Assembly: GCF_034653275.1 (NCBI RefSeq)
Contig: NZ_JAYEES010000001.1
Location: 620,001 to 684,000, forward strand
Source of the DNA: Nitrospirillum sp034653275
Lineage (GTDB): Bacteria > Pseudomonadota > Alphaproteobacteria > Azospirillales > Azospirillaceae
DNA: 64,000 bases
Reading direction: 5' to 3'
Shown here: positions 43,421 to 51,445 of the stretch, in pieces
How the letters are laid out: each line of letters starts with the position of its first letter
How positions within the stretch are numbered: the stretch's first letter is position 1
Translations under genes and position numbers: made by a program
Notes under the pieces: model-generated
Told to the model about the DNA's origin: nothing
What the model saw: the letters and a program-made list of their open reading frames with translations, nothing else
Databases searched by the model: none

Positions 43421-43460
43421 TCCATGAACCATATCGATGGATTATATGCCCATGTATGGG
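43421..43460. promoter_or_regulatory. Two inverted repeats, candidate LysR operator before pcaHG
   Basis: TCCAT (43421-43425) and ATGGA (43437-43441) are separated by exactly 11 bases, the T-N11-A geometry of LysR boxes. CCCAT-GT-ATGGG (43449-43460) follows directly. Both dyads share the half-site CCAT and lie 16-55 bases upstream of the LysR start, on the pcaH side. Confidence 0.5.
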
Positions 43461-43561
43461 ATTTTCAGAACTATCGATTGGTCTAGGGTGGGAGTGAAAG
43501 ATGTGGGCGCCGCATCGTGGCCCGCCTCTCAAGAACCAATCCCGGGAGGACGGGACCTGAG

Positions 43562-44308
43562 ATGAATAGCGATACCAGAGAGTTCCCCTGGGGAGAGTTC
43601 ACCCGGCGCGACCGCGCCTGGCATCCGCCGGCCTTCACGCCGCCGTACAAGACGTCCGTCCTGCGCTCCCCCGGCAAGGCGCTGGTCTCCCTGCGCCAGT
43701 CCATTGGCGAGCGCACCGGCCCCGTGTTCGGCCACGGCGACCTGGACCCTTTGGACAACGACCTGATCCGCAACTACATCACCACCGGTGGTGAGGCCAT
43801 CGGCGAACGCATCATCGTCCATGGCCGCGTGGTGGATGAGATGGGGCGGCCGGTGAAGGGCAGCCTGGTCGAGGTCTGGCAGGCCAACGCCGGCGGCCGC
43901 TACCGCCACGGCAACGATCGCTACCTGGCGCCGCTGGACCCCAATTTCGGCGGCTGCGGCCGCTGCGTCACCGACGACGACGGGCGCTATTTCTTCCGCA
44001 CCATCAAGCCGGGGCCCTATCCCTGGATGAACCACAACAGCGACTGGCGCCCCTCGCATATCCATTTCTCGCTGTTCGGCAACGCCTTCGCCCAGCGCCT
44101 GGTGACCCAGATGTATTTCGAGGGCGACCCGCTGATCCCGCTGTGCCCCATCATCGGCACCATCCGCGACAAGGCGGCGGTGGACATGCTGGTGGCCAAG
44201 CTGGACATGAACGAGATGGTGCCCTTCGACAGCCTGGTCTATCGCTTCGACATCGTGCTGCGCGGCCGCCGCTCCACCTTCTTTGAGAACCGGCCGGAGG
44301 GGAACTGA
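43562..44308 (+). CDS. pcaH: Protocatechuate 3,4-dioxygenase, beta subunit
   Basis: Iron(III)-binding subunit of the intradiol dioxygenase that opens protocatechuate to 3-carboxy-cis,cis-muconate. The 248-residue product has the beta-sandwich core IIVHGRVVDEMGRPVKGSLV then EVWQANAGGRYRHGND. The iron ligands are in the Tyr-containing YPWMNHNSDW and the His pair of RPSHIHFSLFG. The start at 43562 follows GGGAGGA; upstream in-frame codons from 43517 add an unrelated tail. pcaG begins three bases after the stop. Confidence 0.95.
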   Translation: MNSDTREFPWGEFTRRDRAWHPPAFTPPYKTSVLRSPGKALVSLRQSIGERTGPVFGHGDLDPLDNDLIRNYITTGGEAIGERIIVHGRVVDEMGRPVKGSLVEVWQANAGGRYRHGNDRYLAPLDPNFGGCGRCVTDDDGRYFFRTIKPGPYPWMNHNSDWRPSHIHFSLFGNAFAQRLVTQMYFEGDPLIPLCPIIGTIRDKAAVDMLVAKLDMNEMVPFDSLVYRFDIVLRGRRSTFFENRPEGN

Positions 44309-44311
44309 GCC

Positions 44312-44914
44312 ATGCCTGTCCAGTATCTGAAGGAAACCCCCTCGCAGACCGGCGGCCCCTACGTCCATATCGGCTGCCTGCCGCACTTCGCCGGCCTGAA
44401 CCTGCGCACCCAGGAAAAGCTGCACGTCCTGGCGGGCGGCGGTGTGCCGGGGGAGCGGATCCGCATCGAGGGCGTGGTGTGGGACGGCTCCGGCCACCCC
44501 TTGCGCGACGTGATGCTGGAGCTGTGGCAGGCCGACGCCAATGGCGTCTACAACGCGCCCGGCTTCCGCGGCTGGGGCCGCGTGGGCGCCGACCCGCAGA
44601 CGGGCCTGTGGGGGTTCGAAACCATCCGTCCCGGCGCCACGCCCTGGGTCGACGGCCGGCCGCAGGCGCCGCATTGCTCCCTGCTGCTGTTCGCGCGCGG
44701 CATCAACATCCACCTGCACACCCGCATCTATTTCGATGATCGTCCGGAGGCCAACGCCGCCGACCCGGCGTTGTTGTCGATCGAGCTGGTGAATCGCCGC
44801 CAGACCCTGATCGCCACGCGGCAGGCCGGGGGCCAAGGGGGATTGGACGTGCCCACCTTCCGCTTCGACGTCCATTTGCAGGGCGACAAGGAAACGGTGT
44901 TTTTCGACTGCTGA
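44312..44914 (+). CDS. pcaG: Protocatechuate 3,4-dioxygenase, alpha subunit
   Basis: A 200-residue partner subunit of PcaH. It shares the fold (RIRIEGVVWDGSGHPLRDVM, ELWQADANGVYNAPG, FETIRPGATPWVDGRPQAPH) but lacks the full iron-ligand set, as expected for the alpha chain, and ends in RFDVHLQGDKETVFFD. Coupled to pcaH with a three-base gap and closed by a strong terminator, so pcaHG is a two-gene operon. Confidence 0.95.
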   Translation: MPVQYLKETPSQTGGPYVHIGCLPHFAGLNLRTQEKLHVLAGGGVPGERIRIEGVVWDGSGHPLRDVMLELWQADANGVYNAPGFRGWGRVGADPQTGLWGFETIRPGATPWVDGRPQAPHCSLLLFARGINIHLHTRIYFDDRPEANAADPALLSIELVNRRQTLIATRQAGGQGGLDVPTFRFDVHLQGDKETVFFDC

Positions 44915-44934
44915 CCGTTTCCCTTCGAAGCGTT

Positions 44935-44967
44935 GGAAAGGCCCGGTCCGCCCGACCGGGCCTTTCC
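44935..44967. terminator. Terminator between pcaG and the GFA gene
   Basis: A perfect 14-bp stem (GGAAAGGCCCGGTC / GACCGGGCCTTTCC) with a five-base loop separates two convergent genes and can serve both. Confidence 0.85.
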
Positions 44968-44972
44968 CGTCC

Positions 44973-45380
44973 CTAGTCCTCGTAACGGCTGGTGGCGTCC
45001 CGGTCGCGTTCGTAATGGTGGTTCAGCGGAAAGGGCGGCAGCCAAGATTCGCGCCGGATGGTCCAGTTCTCATACGTCGGCTTGAACTGGTCCGGCGCGT
45101 CCAGGGACCCCAGGTTCACCTCGACCTCGTCGCCTGTCCGCGAGAAGACGGAGGAGCCGCAGCGGGGGCAGAAGAACCGCCCGGCATAGTCGCCGGTCTC
45201 CCCGGTGATGGTCACCGCCTCCTGCGGGAAGATGGCGGTGGCGTGGAACAGCGCCCCATGCTGCTTGCGGCAATCCAGGCAATGGCACAGGCCGACCCGG
45301 TAGGGCCGCCCCGTCGCCACGATCCGCACGCCGCCGCACAGGCAGCCGCCGGTATGTCGTTCGCCGGTATGTCGTTCCAT
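44973..45380 (-). CDS. GFA-family (CENP-V/GFA domain) zinc protein
   Basis: A 135-residue protein with the GFA zinc-binding fold. The metal cysteines are in GGCLCGGVRI, LCHCLDCRKQHGALF and FFCPRCGSSVFSR, the usual CxC...CxxC...CxxC pattern. The family was named for a proposed glutathione-dependent formaldehyde activation, but for most members the reaction is unknown. The N-terminus carries a duplicated ERHTG pentapeptide from a 15-bp tandem repeat. Formaldehyde relevance is possible near an aromatic-catabolic cluster but unproven. Confidence 0.85.
   Translation of the reverse strand: MERHTGERHTGGCLCGGVRIVATGRPYRVGLCHCLDCRKQHGALFHATAIFPQEAVTITGETGDYAGRFFCPRCGSSVFSRTGDEVEVNLGSLDAPDQFKPTYENWTIRRESWLPPFPLNHHYERDRDATSRYED
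45347..45376 (-). repeat. 15-bp tandem duplication at the GFA start
   Basis: CGCCGGTATGTCGTT is present twice head-to-tail (45347-45361 and 45362-45376). It is in frame and duplicates five residues (ERHTG) right after the start Met, so it looks like recent replication slippage. Confidence 0.8.
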
Positions 45381-45396
45381 GTCCCGTCTCCCTGAC

Positions 45397-46155
45397 TCAG
45401 CGTTCGCACACCTCGATGCCGGCGGCGGCCAGCAACAGGTGCTGCTGGTCGGCCGCGATCTTCAGGCCGCCGTAGCCGGCCAACTGCCGGATATCCAGGC
45501 CGCTGACTTCCGCCCCGCGCAGGTCGGCGCCATCCAGTTTGGCATCGGTGAGGGTGGCCTGGAACAGGTCGCTGTCGCGCAGGTCCGCGCCCGTCAGGTC
45601 GGCGGCGTGCAGGTCGGTTTCCCGCAGCCGGCAGCCGGTGACCACGGCGTCGCGCAGCGACAGCCGCGACAGGTCGGCCAGCTCAAAGGTGCAGTCGCGG
45701 AAGGTGGCACGGTGCACGGTCTGCGCCCGGCTGAGCGCGTGGTGGAACTCCACCAGATGGAAGCGCGCGCCGAAGAAGGTGCAGCCCTCCGCCTCCACGT
45801 CGAACAAGGTGCAGCGGTCCAGCGTGGCGAACGACAGATCGCAGCGGCTGAGGCGGGCGGCCCGCAGGTCGTTGAAGGCCAGGGTGCAACCGGCGGTCTT
45901 GTCCTCCGGGTCGACGAAGCGGCATTCCTCCAGCACCGCGTCGCGCAGCTTGGCATGCGACAGGCGGCAGCGGATGAAGTGGCAGGCGCGAAAGCGGGCG
46001 TCGCTGAAGTCGACGGCGGTGAAGCGCACGTCCTCGAAAACACAATCCTCGAACCGGCAGCCGGCGGCATCCAGGTCACGCCAGTCCATGGCGGTGAAAC
46101 GGGCGTCGCGGACCAGGCCGGCGGCCAGCAGGTCTTCCAGGGGGTCGATGTCCAT
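45397..46155 (-). CDS. Pentapeptide-repeat protein
   Basis: A 252-residue right-handed quadrilateral beta-helix protein. Nearly every fifth residue follows A(D/N)LXX or its F variants: CRFEDCVFEDVRFTAVDFSD, LRAARLSRCDLSFATLDRCT, LHAADLTGADLRDSDLFQAT and LDGADLRGAEVSGLDIR. The C-terminal helix-like segment AADQQHLLLAAAGIEV resembles the dimer-forming tail of Qnr-type proteins. Qnr and MfpA mimic DNA and protect gyrase from quinolones; many other pentapeptide proteins have no known role, so resistance is only a possibility. Confidence 0.85.
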   Translation of the reverse strand: MDIDPLEDLLAAGLVRDARFTAMDWRDLDAAGCRFEDCVFEDVRFTAVDFSDARFRACHFIRCRLSHAKLRDAVLEECRFVDPEDKTAGCTLAFNDLRAARLSRCDLSFATLDRCTLFDVEAEGCTFFGARFHLVEFHHALSRAQTVHRATFRDCTFELADLSRLSLRDAVVTGCRLRETDLHAADLTGADLRDSDLFQATLTDAKLDGADLRGAEVSGLDIRQLAGYGGLKIAADQQHLLLAAAGIEVCER

Positions 46156-46214
46156 GCCGGGCCAGCCTAATCAAACACGGGAAGGGGCCGAGGATAACGT
46201 GGCCGGGCCTGGCG

Positions 46215-46334
46215 TCATCGTGCCTTCTGCGCAGGGTGCGGCGGCTCGTTCCGCACCACCGCCGTCAGGGCGCATTGGGTCAACACCAGGGCCAGCAACA
46301 GGCCGGTCGCGGCGTGGCGGAGGGGACGGGTCAT
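46215..46334 (-). CDS. Possible small lipoprotein (39 residues)
   Basis: From the ATG at 46334 the product reads MTRPLRHAATGLLLALVLTQ then CALTAVVRNEPPHPAQKAR. It has a positive N-terminus, a hydrophobic stretch and a lipobox-like LTQC, as in entericidin-type small lipoproteins. The ribosome site is weak and a longer upstream frame exists (to 46502), so the gene is uncertain. Confidence 0.3.
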   Translation of the reverse strand: MTRPLRHAATGLLLALVLTQCALTAVVRNEPPHPAQKAR

Positions 46335-46423
46335 GGGGTGGCCATCGGCTGAGGGCGGGACGCTGTTGAAATAGAACCCGCCGCGCGCCCGCCAATGCAC
46401 CCGTCCTTCCGGTATCAGCCGAA

Positions 46424-47140
46424 TTAACCTTGGGGCGTGTAATCCAGCTTGGGATACCAGTACGGCGGCCGGCCGCCGGGGGTGCAGTCCAGTACCATCC
46501 ACAAGGGTGCCGGATCGGGTGCGCCGCGCGGATCCTGGCCAGGATCCGCGGTGGCGCCCGTCATCTCCCCCGACCAGAAATGGCGGATGGTGCCGTCACG
46601 CCGGGTGAAGACGTTCAGCGCCGGGATTTCCGACCCGTCCGGCAGGACGCCGAAATAATCGCGGGAATAGGTGTCGTCGGCGTCGGTGTAGAGCCGCAGA
46701 TGGCGCCAGCCGCGCTCCCGCTTCCAGGCCAGCAGCTTGTCGATGGGGGAGCGGGCGATGACGGCCAACGACACCTGTTGGCCGATGTCGGCGGCATTGC
46801 CCTCCCATCCGCCCAGCAGGTTGGTGCACATGGGGCAGGGGCGCTGGCGCTGGGGGCCGAACATATAGCTGTAGAGCACCAGCGTGTCTTTGTCGCCGAA
46901 CAGGCCGGCGAAGTCGGTGGTCGCGCCATCCTCGCCCACGAAGCGGTAATCGCCGGTGACTTGGCCGCCGGGGGGCAGAGCGCGGCGCTGGGCCGCCACT
47001 CGCTCCAGATGGCGGCGCAACTCGATCTCCTCCGCCAGCAGATTGGTGCGGGCGGCGCGGTATTCGGCGCTTTCGTTGGGGAAGCGCAGGGGGTTGTCGC
47101 GGGCCAGCTGATCGGCGGGCCTCAGGGTTTGGGCATCCAT
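46424..47140 (-). CDS. DUF899 thioredoxin-like protein
   Basis: A 238-residue protein of the DUF899 family, a thioredoxin-fold group of unknown function. Typical features are RRHLERVAAQRRALPPGG, DFAGLFGDKDTLVLYSYMFG and the CxxC-bearing RPCPMCTNLLGGWEGNA, plus ALNVFTRRDGTIRHFWSGEM and the aromatic C-terminus RPPYWYPKLDYTPQG. The CPMC motif suggests redox activity. The ATG at 47140 has GGAGGAG ten bases upstream. It follows the MarR gene by 31 bases and is probably cotranscribed and repressed with it. Confidence 0.88.
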   Translation of the reverse strand: MDAQTLRPADQLARDNPLRFPNESAEYRAARTNLLAEEIELRRHLERVAAQRRALPPGGQVTGDYRFVGEDGATTDFAGLFGDKDTLVLYSYMFGPQRQRPCPMCTNLLGGWEGNAADIGQQVSLAVIARSPIDKLLAWKRERGWRHLRLYTDADDTYSRDYFGVLPDGSEIPALNVFTRRDGTIRHFWSGEMTGATADPGQDPRGAPDPAPLWMVLDCTPGGRPPYWYPKLDYTPQG

Positions 47141-47171
47141 GGTCAAGAACTCCTCCGTCGGGTTTCGCCGT

Positions 47172-47675
47172 TCAGGAAAGGGCGGCCAAGTCCGCCCGCA
47201 GGCGGTCGGGGCCCGGTTGACTGGTATCGCCGGCGCCCAACCAGTTCTCGATCTCAGCATGGGTCGCGCGCCAGACGGGCAGGGCCGCCGCCAGCCGGTC
47301 ACGTCCGGCGGGGGTCAGAGTCAGCACGCGGCCGCGCCTGTCCCCCGGATCCACGGTGACAGTCAGCAGGCCGTCCCGCTCCAGCGGCTTCAGCGCCGCC
47401 GTCAGGGTGGTGCGGTCCACCGCCAGCAACTCGGCCACCGGGCCCAGGCGGGCTGGCGTCGGCCGGTTGAGCGACATCAGCAGCGAGAACTGGCCGTTGG
47501 TCAGGCCGACCGGGCGCAGGGCGTCGTCAAACCGCCGCGCGACCCGCCGGGCGGCGCGCTGCAGATGCAGGCACAGGCAATGGTCACGCACATACAGCGT
47601 GGCGGCATAGGGTACGGTGGCGTCGGGCATGGGCATGCCGAGAGCCGTGGCGGCGATGTCGAGCGTCTTGGGCAT
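47172..47675 (-). CDS. MarR-family regulator
   Basis: A 167-residue MarR-type winged-helix protein. It has a Cys-containing first helix (YVRDHCLCLHLQRAARRV), a DNA-binding region LGPVAELLAVDRTTLTAALK and the wing DPGDRRGRVLTLTPAG. The HCLC motif in helix 1 is where redox-sensing MarR proteins carry their reactive Cys, so thiol-based sensing is possible and would fit the cotranscribed thioredoxin-like DUF899 gene. A perfect palindrome just upstream is its likely operator. Confidence 0.88.
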   Translation of the reverse strand: MPKTLDIAATALGMPMPDATVPYAATLYVRDHCLCLHLQRAARRVARRFDDALRPVGLTNGQFSLLMSLNRPTPARLGPVAELLAVDRTTLTAALKPLERDGLLTVTVDPGDRRGRVLTLTPAGRDRLAAALPVWRATHAEIENWLGAGDTSQPGPDRLRADLAALS

Positions 47676-47684
47676 GACTTATTT

Positions 47685-47700
47685 AGGTTGATATCAACCT
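47685..47700. promoter_or_regulatory. Perfect 16-bp palindrome, probable MarR operator
   Basis: AGGTTGATATCAACCT is fully symmetric and ends ten bases upstream of the MarR start codon. MarR dimers bind such 16-20 bp palindromes, so autorepression of the marR-DUF899 unit is likely. Confidence 0.7.
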
Positions 47701-47762
47701 TACGAGTCAAGAACAATGCGACGGCCGGATGGCCGCCGCACCGGGGGACATGCCGTCGCGTG

Positions 47763-48968
47763 TCAGATGGGCAGCCCCACATAGTTCTCCGCCAGGGCGG
47801 TGGCGGCGGCGCGGGAGCTGACGACGTAATCCAGGTCGGCTTCGCGGATGCGATGCTCGAAGGGGCTGGCGGCCGCATCGGTGTGCAGCATCGTGGTCAT
47901 GTACCAGGAGAAGCGTTCGCCCTTCCAGATGCGGGCCAGGCAGGTGGCGGCGTAGGTGTCCAGGCCGGCGCTGTCGCCCTTGGCGTAGAATTTCTCCAGC
48001 GCGCGGGACAGCACCAGCACGTCGGCCACGGCCAGGTTCAGGCCCTTGGCGCCGGTCGGCGGCACGATGTGGGCGGCGTCGCCCGCCAGGAACAGCCGGC
48101 CGTGGCGCATGGTCTCGCAGACGAAGCTGCGCATGGCGATGATGCCCTTCTGGATGATGGGCCCCTCGGTCAGGGTCCAGCCGTCCACCGTCTCCAGCCG
48201 CTGGTGCAGTTCCGACCAGATGCGCGCGTCGGGCCACAGGGCGATGTCGTCCTTGGGATCGCACTGGATGTACAGGCGCTGGATCTCCGGCGACCGCATG
48301 CTCAGCAGGGCGAAGCCCCGGTCATGGCGGGCGTAGATCAACTCATGATGGGATGGCGGCGCCTCGGTCAGGATGCCCAGCCAGCCATAGGGGTAGATCT
48401 TTTGGAACTCCTTGCGCGCCGAGGCCGAGATGGCCTGGCGGCTGGGACCGTGGAAGCCGTCGCAGCCGGCGATGAAGTCGCAGGCCAGCACGGCGGGCGT
48501 ACCGTCGGCCTGGGCGTAGGTGATGAACGGGCGGTCGGTGGCGACGTCGTGCAGCGCCACGTCCTTCACGCCGAAATGGATTTCCGCACCCTGGGCCAGA
48601 CGGTGGGCCACCAGGTCCTTGATCACCTCATGCTGGGGATAGACCGTCACCTTCTTGCCGCCGGTCAGCTCCACCATGTCCAGGTGGTGGCTCTGCCCTT
48701 TGAAGCGCAGGGTGATGCCGGTGTGGAAATGGCCCTCGCGCATCATGCGCTCCCCCACGCCCAGCTGGTTCATCAGGTCGACGGTCCAGTTCTCCAGCAC
48801 GCCGGCGCGGATGGTGCCCTCGATCTCTTCCCGGGTGCGGGATTCCAGGATGACGCTGGCGATGCCGTGGCGGTGCAGCAGTTCCGACAGGAACAGGCCG
48901 GCGGGACCGGCGCCGATGATGCCGACCTGGGTGCGGATCTGGGCGCGGATCCGGGGTGTTGCGACCAT
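47763..48968 (-). CDS. pobA: 4-hydroxybenzoate 3-monooxygenase
   Basis: FAD-dependent aromatic hydroxylase (401 residues) converting 4-hydroxybenzoate to protocatechuate with NADPH and O2, feeding pcaHG. Seen are the dinucleotide loop QVGIIGAGPAGLFLSELLHR, the substrate region RAGVLENWTVDLM, the DG-type motif CDFIAGCDGFHGPSR and the second FAD motif LFLAGDAAHIVPPTGAKGLN. The length is close to the family norm (about 394). It is divergent from a PobR-like regulator over 271 bases. Confidence 0.95.
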   Translation of the reverse strand: MVATPRIRAQIRTQVGIIGAGPAGLFLSELLHRHGIASVILESRTREEIEGTIRAGVLENWTVDLMNQLGVGERMMREGHFHTGITLRFKGQSHHLDMVELTGGKKVTVYPQHEVIKDLVAHRLAQGAEIHFGVKDVALHDVATDRPFITYAQADGTPAVLACDFIAGCDGFHGPSRQAISASARKEFQKIYPYGWLGILTEAPPSHHELIYARHDRGFALLSMRSPEIQRLYIQCDPKDDIALWPDARIWSELHQRLETVDGWTLTEGPIIQKGIIAMRSFVCETMRHGRLFLAGDAAHIVPPTGAKGLNLAVADVLVLSRALEKFYAKGDSAGLDTYAATCLARIWKGERFSWYMTTMLHTDAAASPFEHRIREADLDYVVSSRAAATALAENYVGLPI

Positions 48969-49239
48969 GGGGTGGGCCCTCCCGAGCCTAGCGATTTTTA
49001 TCCTGGGCCGCCTGGATCAGGCCGGCCGACCCCGGAACAATAGGGGGCGGCAAGGCCTTCCCGGAATGGACGCCGGTTCACAAAAATTGGATTTTTTCGC
49101 AACAATCGCCCAAGATAACCGTCTGCCCACCTCACCGGTCGGCACAATCGGACCATCGAATTCATCGATACATGTTATTGGCCATATCGATCCGTCCTTG
49201 GCATTTTTCCACCGGTGCCCATTGCGTGGGGGCGCGAGG

Positions 49240-50196
49240 ATGAGCCGCCCCGACATTCCCGTCTTCTCGCTGTATGGGGAGGCGCCGGCCACGGCCGAGG
49301 ACCGCTTCCTGCATGTGGAGCTGATCGAGGATCGCAGCAGCCTGGTGGATTGGCGCATCCGCCCGCACCAGCATGGCGACCTGGTCCAGTTCCTGGCCAT
49401 CCGCGAGGGCGGGGGCCGGGTGCAGGCGGACCAGCGCACCTGGACCTTCGACGGACCCACCCTGATCCTGGTGCCGGCCGGTGTGGTGCACGGCTTCGCC
49501 TTCGCCCGCGGCACCATAGGCTGGGTCGTCACCCTGTCCGACCGCATCCTGCGCGGCCTGGCCCAGCGCGACCCCGCCTTCGCCGTTCTGACGCGGGAAC
49601 CCGCCTGCCTGGATATGGCGGGGCAGGTGCCGGCCTTCGCCGCCGTGCTGGCCGCCGCCGACGGCGTCTTGTGTGAGCTGCGCGGCGATGGCGCCGGCCG
49701 TCGCGCGGCGGCGGAGGGACACATGCTGCTGCTGCTGGCCGCCATGCTGCGGGTGGCGCGCCCGGCTGAGGTGATGAGCGCGGCGGCGGGTGGGCGTTCC
49801 GGCCAGGTGGCGCTGGTGGCGGCCTTCCGCGCCCTGGTGGAGCGGCACTACCGCAGCCACCGGCCGCTGGACGCCTACCTGACGGAACTGCGCACCTCCT
49901 CCTCGACCCTGCGCGCGGCCTGCCTGGCGGTCACGGGGCGGCCGGCCATCGGCCTGATCCAGGACCGGCTGATGACCGAGGCCAAGCGCCTGATCCTCTA
50001 CAGCGGCCAGACCATCGCCGCCGTGGCCTATGAACTGGGCTTCGAGGATCCGGCGTACTTTTCCCGCTTTTTCAACAAGCAGAGCGGTGAGGCGCCGCGC
50101 GTCTGGCGACGGCGGCTGATGGCGGAATGGCCGGTGGCCGACACCGCCTCGCTGGAACCGCCGGACCCGTTGGCGTCCCCGGTCGCCGATACGTGA
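49240..50196 (+). CDS. pobR: PobR-like AraC-family activator
   Basis: AraC-type regulator of 318 residues. The N-terminal cupin half (RPHQHGDLVQFLAIREGGGR, PTLILVPAGVVHGFAFARG) would bind the inducer. The C-terminal double HTH reads LDAYLTELRTSSSTLRAACL and IAAVAYELGFEDPAYFSRFF. Sequence type and the divergent position next to pobA match PobR of the AraC class, which activates pobA with 4-hydroxybenzoate. The start at 49240 is favoured because codons upstream in the same frame enter the promoter region. Confidence 0.85.
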   Translation: MSRPDIPVFSLYGEAPATAEDRFLHVELIEDRSSLVDWRIRPHQHGDLVQFLAIREGGGRVQADQRTWTFDGPTLILVPAGVVHGFAFARGTIGWVVTLSDRILRGLAQRDPAFAVLTREPACLDMAGQVPAFAAVLAAADGVLCELRGDGAGRRAAAEGHMLLLLAAMLRVARPAEVMSAAAGGRSGQVALVAAFRALVERHYRSHRPLDAYLTELRTSSSTLRAACLAVTGRPAIGLIQDRLMTEAKRLILYSGQTIAAVAYELGFEDPAYFSRFFNKQSGEAPRVWRRRLMAEWPVADTASLEPPDPLASPVADT

Positions 50197-50321
50197 ACCG
50201 GCAGCATGCCGGCTAAATGATTTTGATTCTTAACGGTACGGATGTTGCGCTTAATCGGGTAGTCGCGGCCGCCTATCAGGGGCGGCCTGTCGCCTGACAA
50301 CACGGGGGCGCGAGGGTTCCG

Positions 50322-51347
50322 ATGACCGCATGGCACTTGATCACCGATCAGTTCCCCGTCGAGCAGCGTCGCGACGTATGGCGCGACGCGCTGGAGAAAC
50401 TGAAGCTTCCATTGGACCATTTACCGGAAGATGAAGACTTCTTCGCCAAATTGTTTTGCCTTAAGTCGCCTCTCGGCATCGAATTCGCCCGCATCACTTC
50501 ATCGCCGCAGGAAATATCCGGCCGCCTGATGAAGAAGGTGGACGCCGTCTGGCTGATTGTCTTGATCGAGGGAAGCGCCACCTTGACTCATCCGGGTGGT
50601 AAACTGGAGCTGGCGCCCCAGGATATCATCTACGGCCAGACGGGAATCCCCGCCTCGTTGTCCTTCAGCACCAAATTCCAGGTCCTTTACGCTCTAATTC
50701 CCAAGTCGGCTGTCAACCCTCGATTGATCACGCCGCTATCTTTTGGTGTTCTGCATTTGCCGGGGCGGTCAGGAATTGGGCACGTGCTTTCGGGAATGCT
50801 CAAGGCTTTGGCAGAAACATTCGGCACCTTGACCGAAGGTCCGCTGCGGCCCATCGACATGGCGCTGTCGGAGTTCCTGATGACGGCCCTGGCCGACAAT
50901 CCGCAGGTGCAGACGGCGCGCGGGTCGGCTGGCATCCGCTCCATGGCGCTGCAGCGCATCTGCCAGATCATCGAAACCCGGCTCAGCGATCCCGACCTGA
51001 CGCTGGAGGACGTGGCCAACGAATATGGCGGCTCCGCCCGCTATCTGCAAAAGCTGTTCAAGGAGGTCGACCAGACCTTCAGCGGCTATGTCCGCAACCG
51101 CCGGCTGGAACGCTGCCGGCATGACCTGATCAACCCCACCTTCGCCCATCTGGGCATCTCCCAGATCTGCTTCCGCTGGGGGTTCAACGAGGCGGCGCAT
51201 TTCAGCCGCGCCTTCCGCGACCGCTACGGCACAACTCCGCGCGCCTATCGCCAGTCGGCGGGCATGGCCGACAACGACAACGGCGATTTCCAGGTGCCGC
51301 CCGGCGTGGGCGCGGAGGGTGCCGCCGTCCATCAGTTCGCGGAGTAA
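50322..51347 (+). CDS. AraC-family regulator next to the Rieske oxygenase operon
   Basis: A 341-residue AraC regulator. The N-terminal half is of the AraC-binding-like type found in regulators such as FeaR/NitR-class proteins (DAVWLIVLIEGSATLTHPGG, LELAPQDIIYGQTG). The C-terminal HTH is LEDVANEYGGSARYLQKLFK, followed by ISQICFRWGFNEAAHFSRAF and RDRYGTTPRAYR. GAGGG precedes the ATG. It is the only regulator near the 51446-64000 catabolic genes and converges on them, so it is the best candidate to control them. The inducer is unknown. Confidence 0.85.
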   Translation: MTAWHLITDQFPVEQRRDVWRDALEKLKLPLDHLPEDEDFFAKLFCLKSPLGIEFARITSSPQEISGRLMKKVDAVWLIVLIEGSATLTHPGGKLELAPQDIIYGQTGIPASLSFSTKFQVLYALIPKSAVNPRLITPLSFGVLHLPGRSGIGHVLSGMLKALAETFGTLTEGPLRPIDMALSEFLMTALADNPQVQTARGSAGIRSMALQRICQIIETRLSDPDLTLEDVANEYGGSARYLQKLFKEVDQTFSGYVRNRRLERCRHDLINPTFAHLGISQICFRWGFNEAAHFSRAFRDRYGTTPRAYRQSAGMADNDNGDFQVPPGVGAEGAAVHQFAE

Positions 51348-51364
51348 GGCGCTTCCCGTACGAT

Positions 51365-51395
51365 CAAACGGCGCCCTGCTATGGGGCGCCGTTTG
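51365..51395. terminator. Terminator between AraC gene and reductase gene
   Basis: A perfect 12-bp stem CAAACGGCGCCC / GGGCGCCGTTTG with a seven-base loop lies 17 bases after the AraC stop, between convergent genes. It is T-rich on the outgoing arm. Confidence 0.75.
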
Positions 51396-51445
51396 GCATC
51401 GCGGCGATTTCAAATGGTCGGCGATTGGGGCTGGCTTGGGCGCCC

